Below are positions 14,301-25,448 of a stretch of 64,000 bases of DNA, in pieces; the first letter of the stretch is position 1; every line of letters starts with the position of its first letter. Source of the stretch: Bathymodiolus brooksi (taxonomy: Eukaryota > Mollusca > Bivalvia > Mytilida > Modiolidae); NCBI GenBank assembly GCA_963680875.1, contig OY804589.1:16140028-16204027 (forward strand), given 5' to 3'. A model generated the notes under the pieces. It saw only the letters and a program-made list of their open reading frames with translations. It was not told where the DNA came from and did no database searches. Both the position numbers and the translations under genes were made by a program.

Positions 14301-17300
14301 ACAATTGACGGTACATTCGTCTGAGAGGTGTGACTTGTCTTTCCTCTTGGTAGAGTTGTAGTAGTTGACGGTACATTCGTCTGAGATGTGTTACTTTTCT
14401 TTCCTGTCGTTAGAGTTATAGTAGTTGACGGTAAATTCGTCAGAGAGGTGTGACTTGTCTTTCCTGTCGTTAGAGTTGTAACAGTTGACGGTACATTCGT
14501 CTGAGAGGTATGAATTATCTTTCCTGTTGGTAGAGTTGTAACAGTTGACGGTACATTCGTCTGAGAGGTGTGACTTGTCTTTCCTCTTAGTAGAGTTGTA
14601 GTAGTTGACGGTACATTCGTCTGAGAGGTGTTACTTTTCTTTCCTGTCGTTAGAGTTGTAGTAGTTGACGGTACATTCGTCAGAGAGGTGTGACTTGTCT
14701 TTCCTGTCGTTAGAGTTGTAACAGTTGACGGTACATTCGTCTGAGAGGTATGACTTGTCTTTCCTGTCGTTAGAGTTGTAGTAGTTGACGGTACATTTGT
14801 CTGAGAAGTATGACTTGTCTTTCCTGTTGGTTGAGTTGTAACAGTTGACGGTACATTCGTCTAAGAGGTGTGACTTGTCTTTCCTCTTGGTAGAGTTGTA
14901 GTAGTTGACGGTACATTCGTCTGAGATGTGTTACTTTTCTTTCCTGTCGTTAGAGTTATAGTAGTTGACGGTACATTCGTCAGAGAGGTGTGACTTGTCT
15001 TTCCTGTCGTTAGAGTTGTAATAGTTGACGGTACATTCGTCTGAGAGGTGAGACTTGTCCTCCCTGTTGTTAGAGTTGTAACAGTTGACGGTACATTCGT
15101 CTGAGAGGTATGACTTGTCTTTCCTGTCGTTAGAGTTGTAGTAGTTGACGGTACATTTGTCTGAGAGGTGTGACTTTTCTTTCCTGTCGTTAGAGTTGTA
15201 GTAGTTGACGGTTCATTCGTCTGAGAGGTGTGACTTGTCTTTCCTGTCGTTAGAGTTGTAACAGTTGATGGTACATTCGTCTGAGAGGTATGACTTGTCT
15301 TTCCTGTTGGTAGAGTTGTAATAGTTGACGGTACATTTGTCTGAGAGGTGTGACTTGTCTTTCCTGTCGTTAGAGTTGTAGTTGTTGACGGTACATTCGT
15401 CAGAGAGGTGTGACTTGTCTTTCCTGTCGTTAGAGTTGTAACAGTTGACGGTACATTCGTCTGAGAGGTATGAATTGTCTTTCCTGTTATTAGAGTTGTA
15501 GTAGTTGACGGTACATTCGTCTGAGAGGTGTGACCTGTCTTTCCTATTGTTAGAGTTGTAGTAGTTGACGGTACATTCGTCTGAGAGGTGTGACTTGTCT
15601 TTCCTGTCGTTAGAGTTGTAACAGTTGACGGTACATTGGTCTGAGAGGTATGACTTTTCTTTCCTGTCGGTAGAGCTGTAACAGTTGACGGTACATTCGT
15701 CTGAGAGGTGAGACTTGTCCTCCCTGTTGTTAGAGTTGTAACAGTTGACGGTACATTCGTCTGAGAGGTGTGACTTGTCTTTCTTGTCGTTAGAGTTGTA
15801 ACAGATGACTCTACATTCGTCTGAGAGGTGTTACATTTCTTTCCTGTCGTTAGAGTTGTAGTAGTTGACGGTGCATTCGTCAGAGAGGTGTGACTTGTCT
15901 TTCCTGTCGTTAGAGTTGTAACAGTTGACGGTACATTCGTCTGAGAGGTATGGCTTGTCTTTCCTGTTGGTAGAGTTGTAACAGTTGACGGTACATTCGT
16001 CTGAGATGTGTTACTTTTCTTTCCTGTCGTTAGAGTTATAGTAGTTGACGGTACATTCGTCAGAGAGGTGTGATTTGTCTTTCCTGTCGTTAGAGTTGTA
16101 ACAGTTGACGGTACATTCGTCTGAGAGGTATGACTTATCTTTCCTGTTGGTAGAGTTGTAACAGTTGACGGTACATTCGTCTGAGAGGTATGACTTGTCT
16201 TTCCTGTCGTTAGAGTTGTAGTAGTTGACGGTACATTTGTCTGAGAGGTGTGACCTTTCTTTCCTGTCGTTAGAGTTGTAGTAGTTGACGGTTCATTCGT
16301 CAGAGAGGTGTGACTTGTCTTTCCTGTCGTTAGAGTTGTAACAGTTGACGGTACATTCGTCTGAGAGGTATGACTTGTCTTTCCTGTTGGTAGAGTTGTA
16401 ATAGTTGACGGTACATTTGTCTGAGAGGTGTGACTTGTCTTTCCTGTCGTTAGAGTTGTAGTAGTTGACGGTACATTCGTCAGAGAGGTGTGACTTGTCT
16501 TTCCTGTCGTTAGAGTTGTAACAGTTGACGGTACATTCGTCAGAGAGGTATGACTTGCCTTTCCTGTTATTAGAGTTGTAGTAGTTGACGGTACATTCGT
16601 CTGAGAGGTGTGACTTGTCTTTCCTATTGTTAGAGTTGCAGTAGTTGACGGTACATTCGTCTGAGAGGTGTGACTTGTCTTTCCTCTTGGTAGAGTTGTA
16701 GTAGTTGACGGTACATTCGTCTGAGAGGTGTGACTTGTCTTTCCTGTCGTTAGAGTTGTAACAGTTGACGGTACATTGGTCTGAGAGGTATGACTTTTCT
16801 TTCCTATCGGTAGAGCTGTAACAGTTGACAGTACATTCGTCTGAGAGGTGAGACTTGTCCTCCCTGTTGTTAGAGTTGTAACAGTTGACGGTACATTTGT
16901 CTGAGAGGTGTGACTTGTCTTTCATGTCGTTAGAGTTGTAACAGATGACTCTACATTCGTCTGAGAGGTGTTACTTTTCTTTCCTGTCGTTAGAGTTGTA
17001 GTAGTTGACGGTGCATTCGTCAGAGAGGTGTGACTTGTCTTTCCTGTCGTTAGAGTTGTAACAGTTGACGGTACATTCGTCTGAGAGGTGTGACTTTTCT
17101 TTCCTGTCGTTAGAGTTGTAACAGTTGACGGTACATTCGTCTGAGAGGTATGACTTGTCTTTCCTGTTGGTAGAGTTGTAACAGTTGACGGTACATTCGT
17201 CTAAGAGGTGTGACTTGCCTTTCCTCTTGGTAGAGTTGTAGTAGTTGACGGTACATTCGTCTGAGATGTGTTACTTTTCTTTCCTGTCGTTAGAGTTATA

Positions 17301-18390
17301 GTAGTTGACGGTACATTCGTCAGAGAGGTGTGATTTGTCTTTCCTGTCGTTAGAGTTGTAACAGTTGACGGTACATTCGTCTGAGAGGTATGACTTATCT
17401 TTCCTGTTGGTAGAGTTGTAACAATTGACGGTACATTCGTCTGAGAGGTGTGACTTGTCTTTCCTCTTGGTAGAGTTGTAGTAGTTGACGGTACATTCGT
17501 CTGAGATGTGTTACTTTTCTTTCCTGTCGTTAGAGTTATAGTAGTTGACGGTAAATTCGTCAGAGAGGTGTGACTTGTCTTTCCTGTCGTTAGAGTTGTA
17601 ACAGTTGACGGTACATTCGTCTGAGAGGTATGACTTATCTTTCCTGTTGGTAGAGTTGTAACAGTTGACGGTACATTCGTCTGAGAGGTGTGACTTGTCT
17701 TTCCTCTTAGTAGAGTTGTAGTAGTTGACGGTACATTCGTCTGAGAGGTGTTACTTTTCTTTCCTGTCGTTAGAGTTGTAGTAGTTGACGGTACATTCGT
17801 CAGAGAGGTGTGACTTGTCTTTCCTGTCGTTAGAGTTGTAACAGTTGACGGTACATTCGTCTGAGAGGTATGACTTGTCTTTCCTGTCGTTAGAGTTGTA
17901 GTAGTTGACGGTACATTTGTCTGAGAAGTATGACTTGTCTTTCCTGTTGGTAGAGTTGTAACAGTTGACGGTACATTCGTCTAAGAGGTGTGACTTGTCT
18001 TTCCTCTTGGTAGAGTTGTAGTAGTTGACGGTACATTCGTCTGAGATGTGTTACTTTTCTTTCCTGTCGTTAGAGTTATAGTAGTTGACGGTACATTCGT
18101 CTGAGAGGTGTGACTTGTCTTTCCTGTCGTTAGAGTTGTAACAGTTGACGGTACATTGGTCTGAGAGGTATGACTTTTCTTTCCTATCGGTAGAGCTGTA
18201 ACAGTTGACAGTACATTCGTCTGAGAGGTGAGACTTGTCCTCCCTGTTGTTAGAGTTGTAACAGTTGACGGTACATTCGTCTGAGAGGTGTGACTTGTCT
18301 TTCATGTCGTTAGAGTTGTAACAGATGACTCTACATTCGTCTGAGAGGTGTTACTTTTCTTTCCTGTCGTTAGAGTTGTAGTAGTTGACG
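11335..18390. repeat. 7,056-bp tandem duplication, copy 1
   Basis: Copy 1 is block Z1 plus X2. Corresponding landmarks all lie exactly 7,056 bp apart: the tgatctg variant at 11355 and 18411, and deletion junctions at 11919/18975 and 13737/20793. The period equals 119 units of 60 bp less two 42-bp deletions, so it is a multiple of 3. I saw very few base differences between copies, suggesting a recent event. Confidence 0.88.
11401..15018. repeat. 1,818-bp tandem duplication nested in the 7,056-bp repeat
   Basis: The halves 11401-13218 and 13219-15018 match at an offset of 1,818 bp, which is 31 units less one 42-bp deletion. Both carry gatttgtttttcc (near 12397 and 14215), ggttgagttg and the deletion junction (11919 and 13737). 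The same pair recurs 7,056 bp further right (18591 and 20409 regions). Confidence 0.8.
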
Positions 18391-18392
18391 GT
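13206..18392. repeat. Block X, copy 2
   Basis: The second copy of the 5.19-kb block matches copy 1 at an offset of 10,236 bp, with the same deletion junction at 13737 and the same order of unit variants. It ends in a hybrid unit at about 18379-18393, whose left half matches the 8.1-kb region and whose right half (gtacattcgtcagagaggtgtgatctg) matches 11335 onward. That is what an unequal crossover junction should look like. Confidence 0.85.
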
Positions 18393-21300
18393 ACATTCGT
18401 CAGAGAGGTGTGATCTGTCTTTCCTGTCGTTAGAGTTGTAACAGTTGACGGTACATTCGTCTGAGAGGTATGACTTATCTTTCCTGTTGGTAGAGTTGTA
18501 ACAATTGACGGTACATTCGTCTGAGAGGTGTGACTTGTCTTTCCTCTTGGTAGAGTTGTAGTAGTTGACGGTACATTCGTCTGAGATGTGTTACTTTTCT
18601 TTCCTGTCGTTAGAGTTATAGTAGTTGACGGTAAATTCGTCAGAGAGGTGTGACTTGTCTTTCCTGTCGTTAGAGTTGTAACAGTTGACGGTACATTCGT
18701 CTGAGAGGTATGAATTATCTTTCCTGTTGGTAGAGTTGTAACAGTTGACGGTACATTCGTCTGAGAGGTGTGACTTGTCTTTCCTATTGTTAGAGTTGCA
18801 GTAGTTGACGGTACATTCCTCTGAGAGGTGTGACTTGTCTTTCCTCTTGGTAGAGTTGTAGTAGTTGACGGTACATTCGTCTGAGAGGTGTGACTTGTCT
18901 TTCCTGTCGTTAGAGTTGTAACAGTTGACGGTACATTGGTCTGAGAGGTATGACTTTTCTTTCCTATCGGTAGAGCTGTCCCTGTTGTTAGAGTTGTAAC
19001 AGTTGACGGTACATTCGTCTGAGAGGTGTGACTTGTCTTTCATGTCGTTAGAGTTGTAACAGATGACTCTACATTCGTCTGAGAGGTGTTACTTTTCTTT
19101 CCTGTCGTTAGAGTTGTAGTAGTTGACGGTGCATTCGTCAGAGAGGTGTGACTTGTCTTTCCTGTCGTTAGAGTTGTAACAGTTGACGGTACATTCGTCT
19201 GAGAGGTGTGACTTTTCTTTCCTGTCGTTAGAGTTGTAACAGTTGACGGTACATTCGTCTGAGAGGTATGACTTGTCTTTCCTGTTGGTAGAGTTGTAAC
19301 AGTTGACGGTACATTCGTCTAAGAGGTGTGACTTGCCTTTCCTCTTGGTAGAGTTGTAGTAGTTGACGGTACATTCGTCTGAGATGTGTTACTTTTCTTT
19401 CCTGTCGTTAGAGTTATAGTAGTTGACGGTACATTCGTCAGAGAGGTGTGATTTGTTTTTCCTGTCGTTAGAGTTGTAACAGTTGACGGTACATTCGTCT
19501 GAGAGGTATGACTTATCTTTCCTGTTGGTAGAGTTGTAACAATTGACGGTACATTCGTCTGAGAGGTGTGACTTGTCTTTCCTCTTGGTAGAGTTGTAGT
19601 AGTTGACGGTACATTCGTCTGAGATGTGTTACTTTTCTTTCCTGTCGTTAGAGTTATAGTAGTTGACGGTAAATTCGTCAGAGAGGTGTGACTTGTCTTT
19701 CCTGTCGTTAGAGTTGTAACAGTTGACGGTACATTCGTCTGAGAGGTATGAATTATCTTTCCTGTTGGTAGAGTTGTAACAGTTGACGGTACATTCGTCT
19801 GAGAGGTGTGACTTGTCTTTCCTCTTAGTAGAGTTGTAGTAGTTGACGGTACATTCGTCTGAGAGGTGTTACTTTTCTTTCCTGTCGTTAGAGTTGTAGT
19901 AGTTGACGGTACATTCGTCAGAGAGGTGTGACTTGTCTTTCCTGTCGTTAGAGTTGTAACAGTTGACGGTACATTCGTCTGAGAGGTATGACTTGTCTTT
20001 CCTGTCGTTAGAGTTGTAGTAGTTGACGGTACATTTGTCTGAGAAGTATGACTTGTCTTTCCTGTTGGTTGAGTTGTAACAGTTGACGGTACATTCGTCT
20101 AAGAGGTGTGACTTGTCTTTCCTCTTGGTAGAGTTGTAGTAGTTGACGGTACATTCGTCTGAGATGTGTTACTTTTCTTTCCTGTCGTTAGAGTTATAGT
20201 AGTTGACGGTACATTCGTCAGAGAGGTGTGACTTGTCTTTCCTGTCGTTAGAGTTGTAATAGTTGACGGTACATTCGTCTGAGAGGTATGACTTATCTTT
20301 CCTGTTGGTAGAGTTGTAACAATTGACGGTACATTCGTCTGAGAGGTGTGACTTGTCTTTCCTCTTGGTAGAGTTGTAGTAGTTGACGGTACATTCGTCT
20401 GAGATGTGTTACTTTTCTTTCCTGTCGTTAGAGTTATAGTAGTTGACGGTAAATTCGTCAGAGAGGTGTGACTTGTCTTTCCTGTCGTTAGAGTTGTAAC
20501 AGTTGACGGTACATTCGTCTGAGAGGTATGAATTATCTTTCCTGTTGGTAGAGTTGTAACAGTTGACGGTACATTCGTCTGAGAGGTGTGACTTGTCTTT
20601 CCTATTGTTAGAGTTGCAGTAGTTGACGGTACATTCCTCTGAGAGGTGTGACTTGTCTTTCCTCTTGGTAGAGTTGTAGTAGTTGACGGTACATTCGTCT
20701 GAGAGGTGTGACTTGTCTTTCCTGTCGTTAGAGTTGTAACAGTTGACGGTACATTGGTCTGAGAGGTATGACTTTTCTTTCCTATCGGTAGAGCTGTCCC
20801 TGTTGTTAGAGTTGTAACAGTTGACGGTACATTCGTCTGAGAGGTGTGACTTGTCTTTCATGTCGTTAGAGTTGTAACAGATGACTCTACATTCGTCTGA
20901 GAGGTGTTACTTTTCTTTCCTGTCGTTAGAGTTGTAGTAGTTGACGGTGCATTCGTCAGAGAGGTGTGACTTGTCTTTCCTGTCGTTAGAGTTGTAACAG
21001 TTGACGGTACATTCGTCTGAGAGGTGTGACTTTTCTTTCCTGTCGTTAGAGTTGTAACAGTTGACGGTACATTCGTCTGAGAGGTATGACTTGTCTTTCC
21101 TGTTGGTAGAGTTGTAACAGTTGACGGTACATTCGTCTAAGAGGTGTGACTTGCCTTTCCTCTTGGTAGAGTTGTAGTAGTTGACGGTACATTCGTCTGA
21201 GATGTGTTACTTTTCTTTCCTGTCGTTAGAGTTATAGTAGTTGACGGTACATTCGTCAGAGAGGTGTGATTTGTTTTTCCTGTCGTTAGAGTTGTAACAG

Positions 21301-24300
21301 TTGACGGTACATTCGTCTGAGAGGTATGACTTATCTTTCCTGTTGGTAGAGTTGTAACAATTGACGGTACATTCGTCTGAGAGGTGTGACTTGTCTTTCC
21401 TCTTGGTAGAGTTGTAGTAGTTGACGGTACATTCGTCTGAGATGTGTTACTTTTCTTTCCTGTCGTTAGAGTTATAGTAGTTGACGGTAAATTCGTCAGA
21501 GAGGTGTGACTTGTCTTTCCTGTCGTTAGAGTTGTAACAGTTGACGGTACATTCGTCTGAGAGGTATGAATTATCTTTCCTGTTGGTAGAGTTGTAACAG
21601 TTGACGGTACATTCGTCTGAGAGGTGTGACTTGTCTTTCCTCTTAGTAGAGTTGTAGTAGTTGACGGTACATTCGTCTGAGAGGTGTTACTTTTCTTTCC
21701 TGTCGTTAGAGTTGTAGTAGTTGACGGTACATTCGTCAGAGAGGTGTGACTTGTCTTTCCTGTCGTTAGAGTTGTAACAGTTGACGGTACATTCGTCTGA
21801 GAGGTATGACTTGTCTTTCCTGTCGTTAGAGTTGTAGTAGTTGACGGTACATTTGTCTGAGAAGTATGACTTGTCTTTCCTGTTGGTTGAGTTGTAACAG
21901 TTGACGGTACATTCGTCTAAGAGGTGTGACTTGTCTTTCCTCTTGGTAGAGTTGTAGTAGTTGACGGTACATTCGTCTGAGATGTGTTACTTTTCTTTCC
22001 TGTCGTTAGAGTTATAGTAGTTGACGGTACATTCGTCAGAGAGGTGTGACTTGTCTTTCCTGTCGTTAGAGTTGTAATAGTTGACGGTACATTCGTCTGA
22101 GAGGTGAGACTTGTCCTCCCTGTTGTTAGAGTTGTAACAGTTGACGGTACATTCGTCTGAGAGGTATGACTTGTCTTTCCTGTCGTTAGAGTTGTAGTAG
22201 TTGACGGTACATTTGTCTGAGAGGTGTGACTTTTCTTTCCTGTCGTTAGAGTTGTAGTAGTTGACGGTTCATTCGTCTGAGAGGTGTGACTTGTCTTTCC
22301 TGTCGTTAGAGTTGTAACAGTTGATGGTACATTCGTCTGAGAGGTATGACTTGTCTTTCCTGTTGGTAGAGTTGTAATAGTTGACGGTACATTTGTCTGA
22401 GAGGTGTGACTTGTCTTTCCTGTCGTTAGAGTTGTAGTTGTTGACGGTACATTCGTCAGAGAGGTGTGACTTGTCTTTCCTGTCGTTAGAGTTGTAACAG
22501 TTGACGGTACATTCGTCTGAGAGGTATGAATTGTCTTTCCTGTTATTAGAGTTGTAGTAGTTGACGGTACATTCGTCTGAGAGGTGTGACCTGTCTTTCC
22601 TATTGTTAGAGTTGTAGTAGTTGACGGTACATTCGTCTGAGAGGTGTGACTTGTCTTTCCTGTCGTTAGAGTTGTAACAGTTGACGGTACATTGGTCTGA
22701 GAGGTATGACTTTTCTTTCCTGTCGGTAGAGCTGTAACAGTTGACGGTACATTCGTCTGAGAGGTGAGACTTGTCCTCCCTGTTGTTAGAGTTGTAACAG
22801 TTGACGGTACATTCGTCTGAGAGGTGTGACTTGTCTTTCTTGTCGTTAGAGTTGTAACAGATGACTCTACATTCGTCTGAGAGGTGTTACATTTCTTTCC
22901 TGTCGTTAGAGTTGTAGTAGTTGACGGTGCATTCGTCAGAGAGGTGTGACTTGTCTTTCCTGTCGTTAGAGTTGTAACAGTTGACGGTACATTCGTCTGA
23001 GAGGTATGGCTTGTCTTTCCTGTTGGTAGAGTTGTAACAGTTGACGGTACATTCGTCTGAGATGTGTTACTTTTCTTTCCTGTCGTTAGAGTTATAGTAG
23101 TTGACGGTACATTCGTCAGAGAGGTGTGATTTGTCTTTCCTGTCGTTAGAGTTGTAACAGTTGACGGTACATTCGTCTGAGAGGTATGACTTATCTTTCC
23201 TGTTGGTAGAGTTGTAACAGTTGACGGTACATTCGTCTGAGAGGTATGACTTGTCTTTCCTGTCGTTAGAGTTGTAGTAGTTGACGGTACATTTGTCTGA
23301 GAGGTGTGACCTTTCTTTCCTGTCGTTAGAGTTGTAGTAGTTGACGGTTCATTCGTCAGAGAGGTGTGACTTGTCTTTCCTGTCGTTAGAGTTGTAACAG
23401 TTGACGGTACATTCGTCTGAGAGGTATGACTTGTCTTTCCTGTTGGTAGAGTTGTAATAGTTGACGGTACATTTGTCTGAGAGGTGTGACTTGTCTTTCC
23501 TGTCGTTAGAGTTGTAGTAGTTGACGGTACATTCGTCAGAGAGGTGTGACTTGTCTTTCCTGTCGTTAGAGTTGTAACAGTTGACGGTACATTCGTCAGA
23601 GAGGTATGACTTGCCTTTCCTGTTATTAGAGTTGTAGTAGTTGACGGTACATTCGTCTGAGAGGTGTGACTTGTCTTTCCTATTGTTAGAGTTGCAGTAG
23701 TTGACGGTACATTCGTCTGAGAGGTGTGACTTGTCTTTCCTCTTGGTAGAGTTGTAGTAGTTGACGGTACATTCGTCTGAGAGGTGTGACTTGTCTTTCC
23801 TGTCGTTAGAGTTGTAACAGTTGACGGTACATTGGTCTGAGAGGTATGACTTTTCTTTCCTATCGGTAGAGCTGTAACAGTTGACAGTACATTCGTCTGA
23901 GAGGTGAGACTTGTCCTCCCTGTTGTTAGAGTTGTAACAGTTGACGGTACATTTGTCTGAGAGGTGTGACTTGTCTTTCATGTCGTTAGAGTTGTAACAG
24001 ATGACTCTACATTCGTCTGAGAGGTGTTACTTTTCTTTCCTGTCGTTAGAGTTGTAGTAGTTGACGGTGCATTCGTCAGAGAGGTGTGACTTGTCTTTCC
24101 TGTCGTTAGAGTTGTAACAGTTGACGGTACATTCGTCTGAGAGGTGTGACTTTTCTTTCCTGTCGTTAGAGTTGTAACAGTTGACGGTACATTCGTCTGA
24201 GAGGTATGACTTGTCTTTCCTGTTGGTAGAGTTGTAACAGTTGACGGTACATTCGTCTAAGAGGTGTGACTTGCCTTTCCTCTTGGTAGAGTTGTAGTAG

Positions 24301-25446
24301 TTGACGGTACATTCGTCTGAGATGTGTTACTTTTCTTTCCTGTCGTTAGAGTTATAGTAGTTGACGGTACATTCGTCAGAGAGGTGTGATTTGTCTTTCC
24401 TGTCGTTAGAGTTGTAACAGTTGACGGTACATTCGTCTGAGAGGTATGACTTATCTTTCCTGTTGGTAGAGTTGTAACAATTGACGGTACATTCGTCTGA
24501 GAGGTGTGACTTGTCTTTCCTCTTGGTAGAGTTGTAGTAGTTGACGGTACATTCGTCTGAGATGTGTTACTTTTCTTTCCTGTCGTTAGAGTTATAGTAG
24601 TTGACGGTAAATTCGTCAGAGAGGTGTGACTTGTCTTTCCTGTCGTTAGAGTTGTAACAGTTGACGGTACATTCGTCTGAGAGGTATGACTTATCTTTCC
24701 TGTTGGTAGAGTTGTAACAGTTGACGGTACATTCGTCTGAGAGGTGTGACTTGTCTTTCCTCTTAGTAGAGTTGTAGTAGTTGACGGTACATTCGTCTGA
24801 GAGGTGTTACTTTTCTTTCCTGTCGTTAGAGTTGTAGTAGTTGACGGTACATTCGTCAGAGAGGTGTGACTTGTCTTTCCTGTCGTTAGAGTTGTAACAG
24901 TTGACGGTACATTCGTCTGAGAGGTATGACTTGTCTTTCCTGTCGTTAGAGTTGTAGTAGTTGACGGTACATTTGTCTGAGAAGTATGACTTGTCTTTCC
25001 TGTTGGTAGAGTTGTAACAGTTGACGGTACATTCGTCTAAGAGGTGTGACTTGTCTTTCCTCTTGGTAGAGTTGTAGTAGTTGACGGTACATTCGTCTGA
25101 GATGTGTTACTTTTCTTTCCTGTCGTTAGAGTTATAGTAGTTGACGGTACATTCGTCTGAGAGGTGTGACTTGTCTTTCCTGTCGTTAGAGTTGTAACAG
25201 TTGACGGTACATTGGTCTGAGAGGTATGACTTTTCTTTCCTATCGGTAGAGCTGTAACAGTTGACAGTACATTCGTCTGAGAGGTGAGACTTGTCCTCCC
25301 TGTTGTTAGAGTTGTAACAGTTGACGGTACATTCGTCTGAGAGGTGTGACTTGTCTTTCATGTCGTTAGAGTTGTAACAGATGACTCTACATTCGTCTGA
25401 GAGGTGTTACTTTTCTTTCCTGTCGTTAGAGTTGTAGTAGTTGACG
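18391..25446. repeat. 7,056-bp tandem duplication, copy 2
   Basis: Copy 2 (Z2 plus X3) abuts copy 1 directly, with the junction inside one 60-bp unit. It reproduces all rare markers of copy 1 in order. At its right end the sequence leaves the copy and continues as block Y. Confidence 0.88.
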
Positions 25447-25448
25447 GT
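20262..25448. repeat. Block X, copy 3
   Basis: The third copy lies 7,056 bp to the right of copy 2 and 17,292 bp to the right of copy 1. It carries the deletion junction at 20793. Unlike copy 2 it continues to the right into block Y (gtgcattcgtcagagagg at 25447), as copy 1 does. Confidence 0.85.

Noticed and set aside
1419..25361. Series of small minus-strand ORFs beginning MKDKSHLSDE (1419-2051, 6057-6689, 7815-8069, 11535-11987 and copies)
   Set aside because: They are readings of the second open frame of the same repeat. The Met comes from the ctttcatgtcg variant and the ends from ggttcatt or gtgttac variants. They recur only because the DNA blocks are duplicated; no leader, domain or independent gene structure is present.
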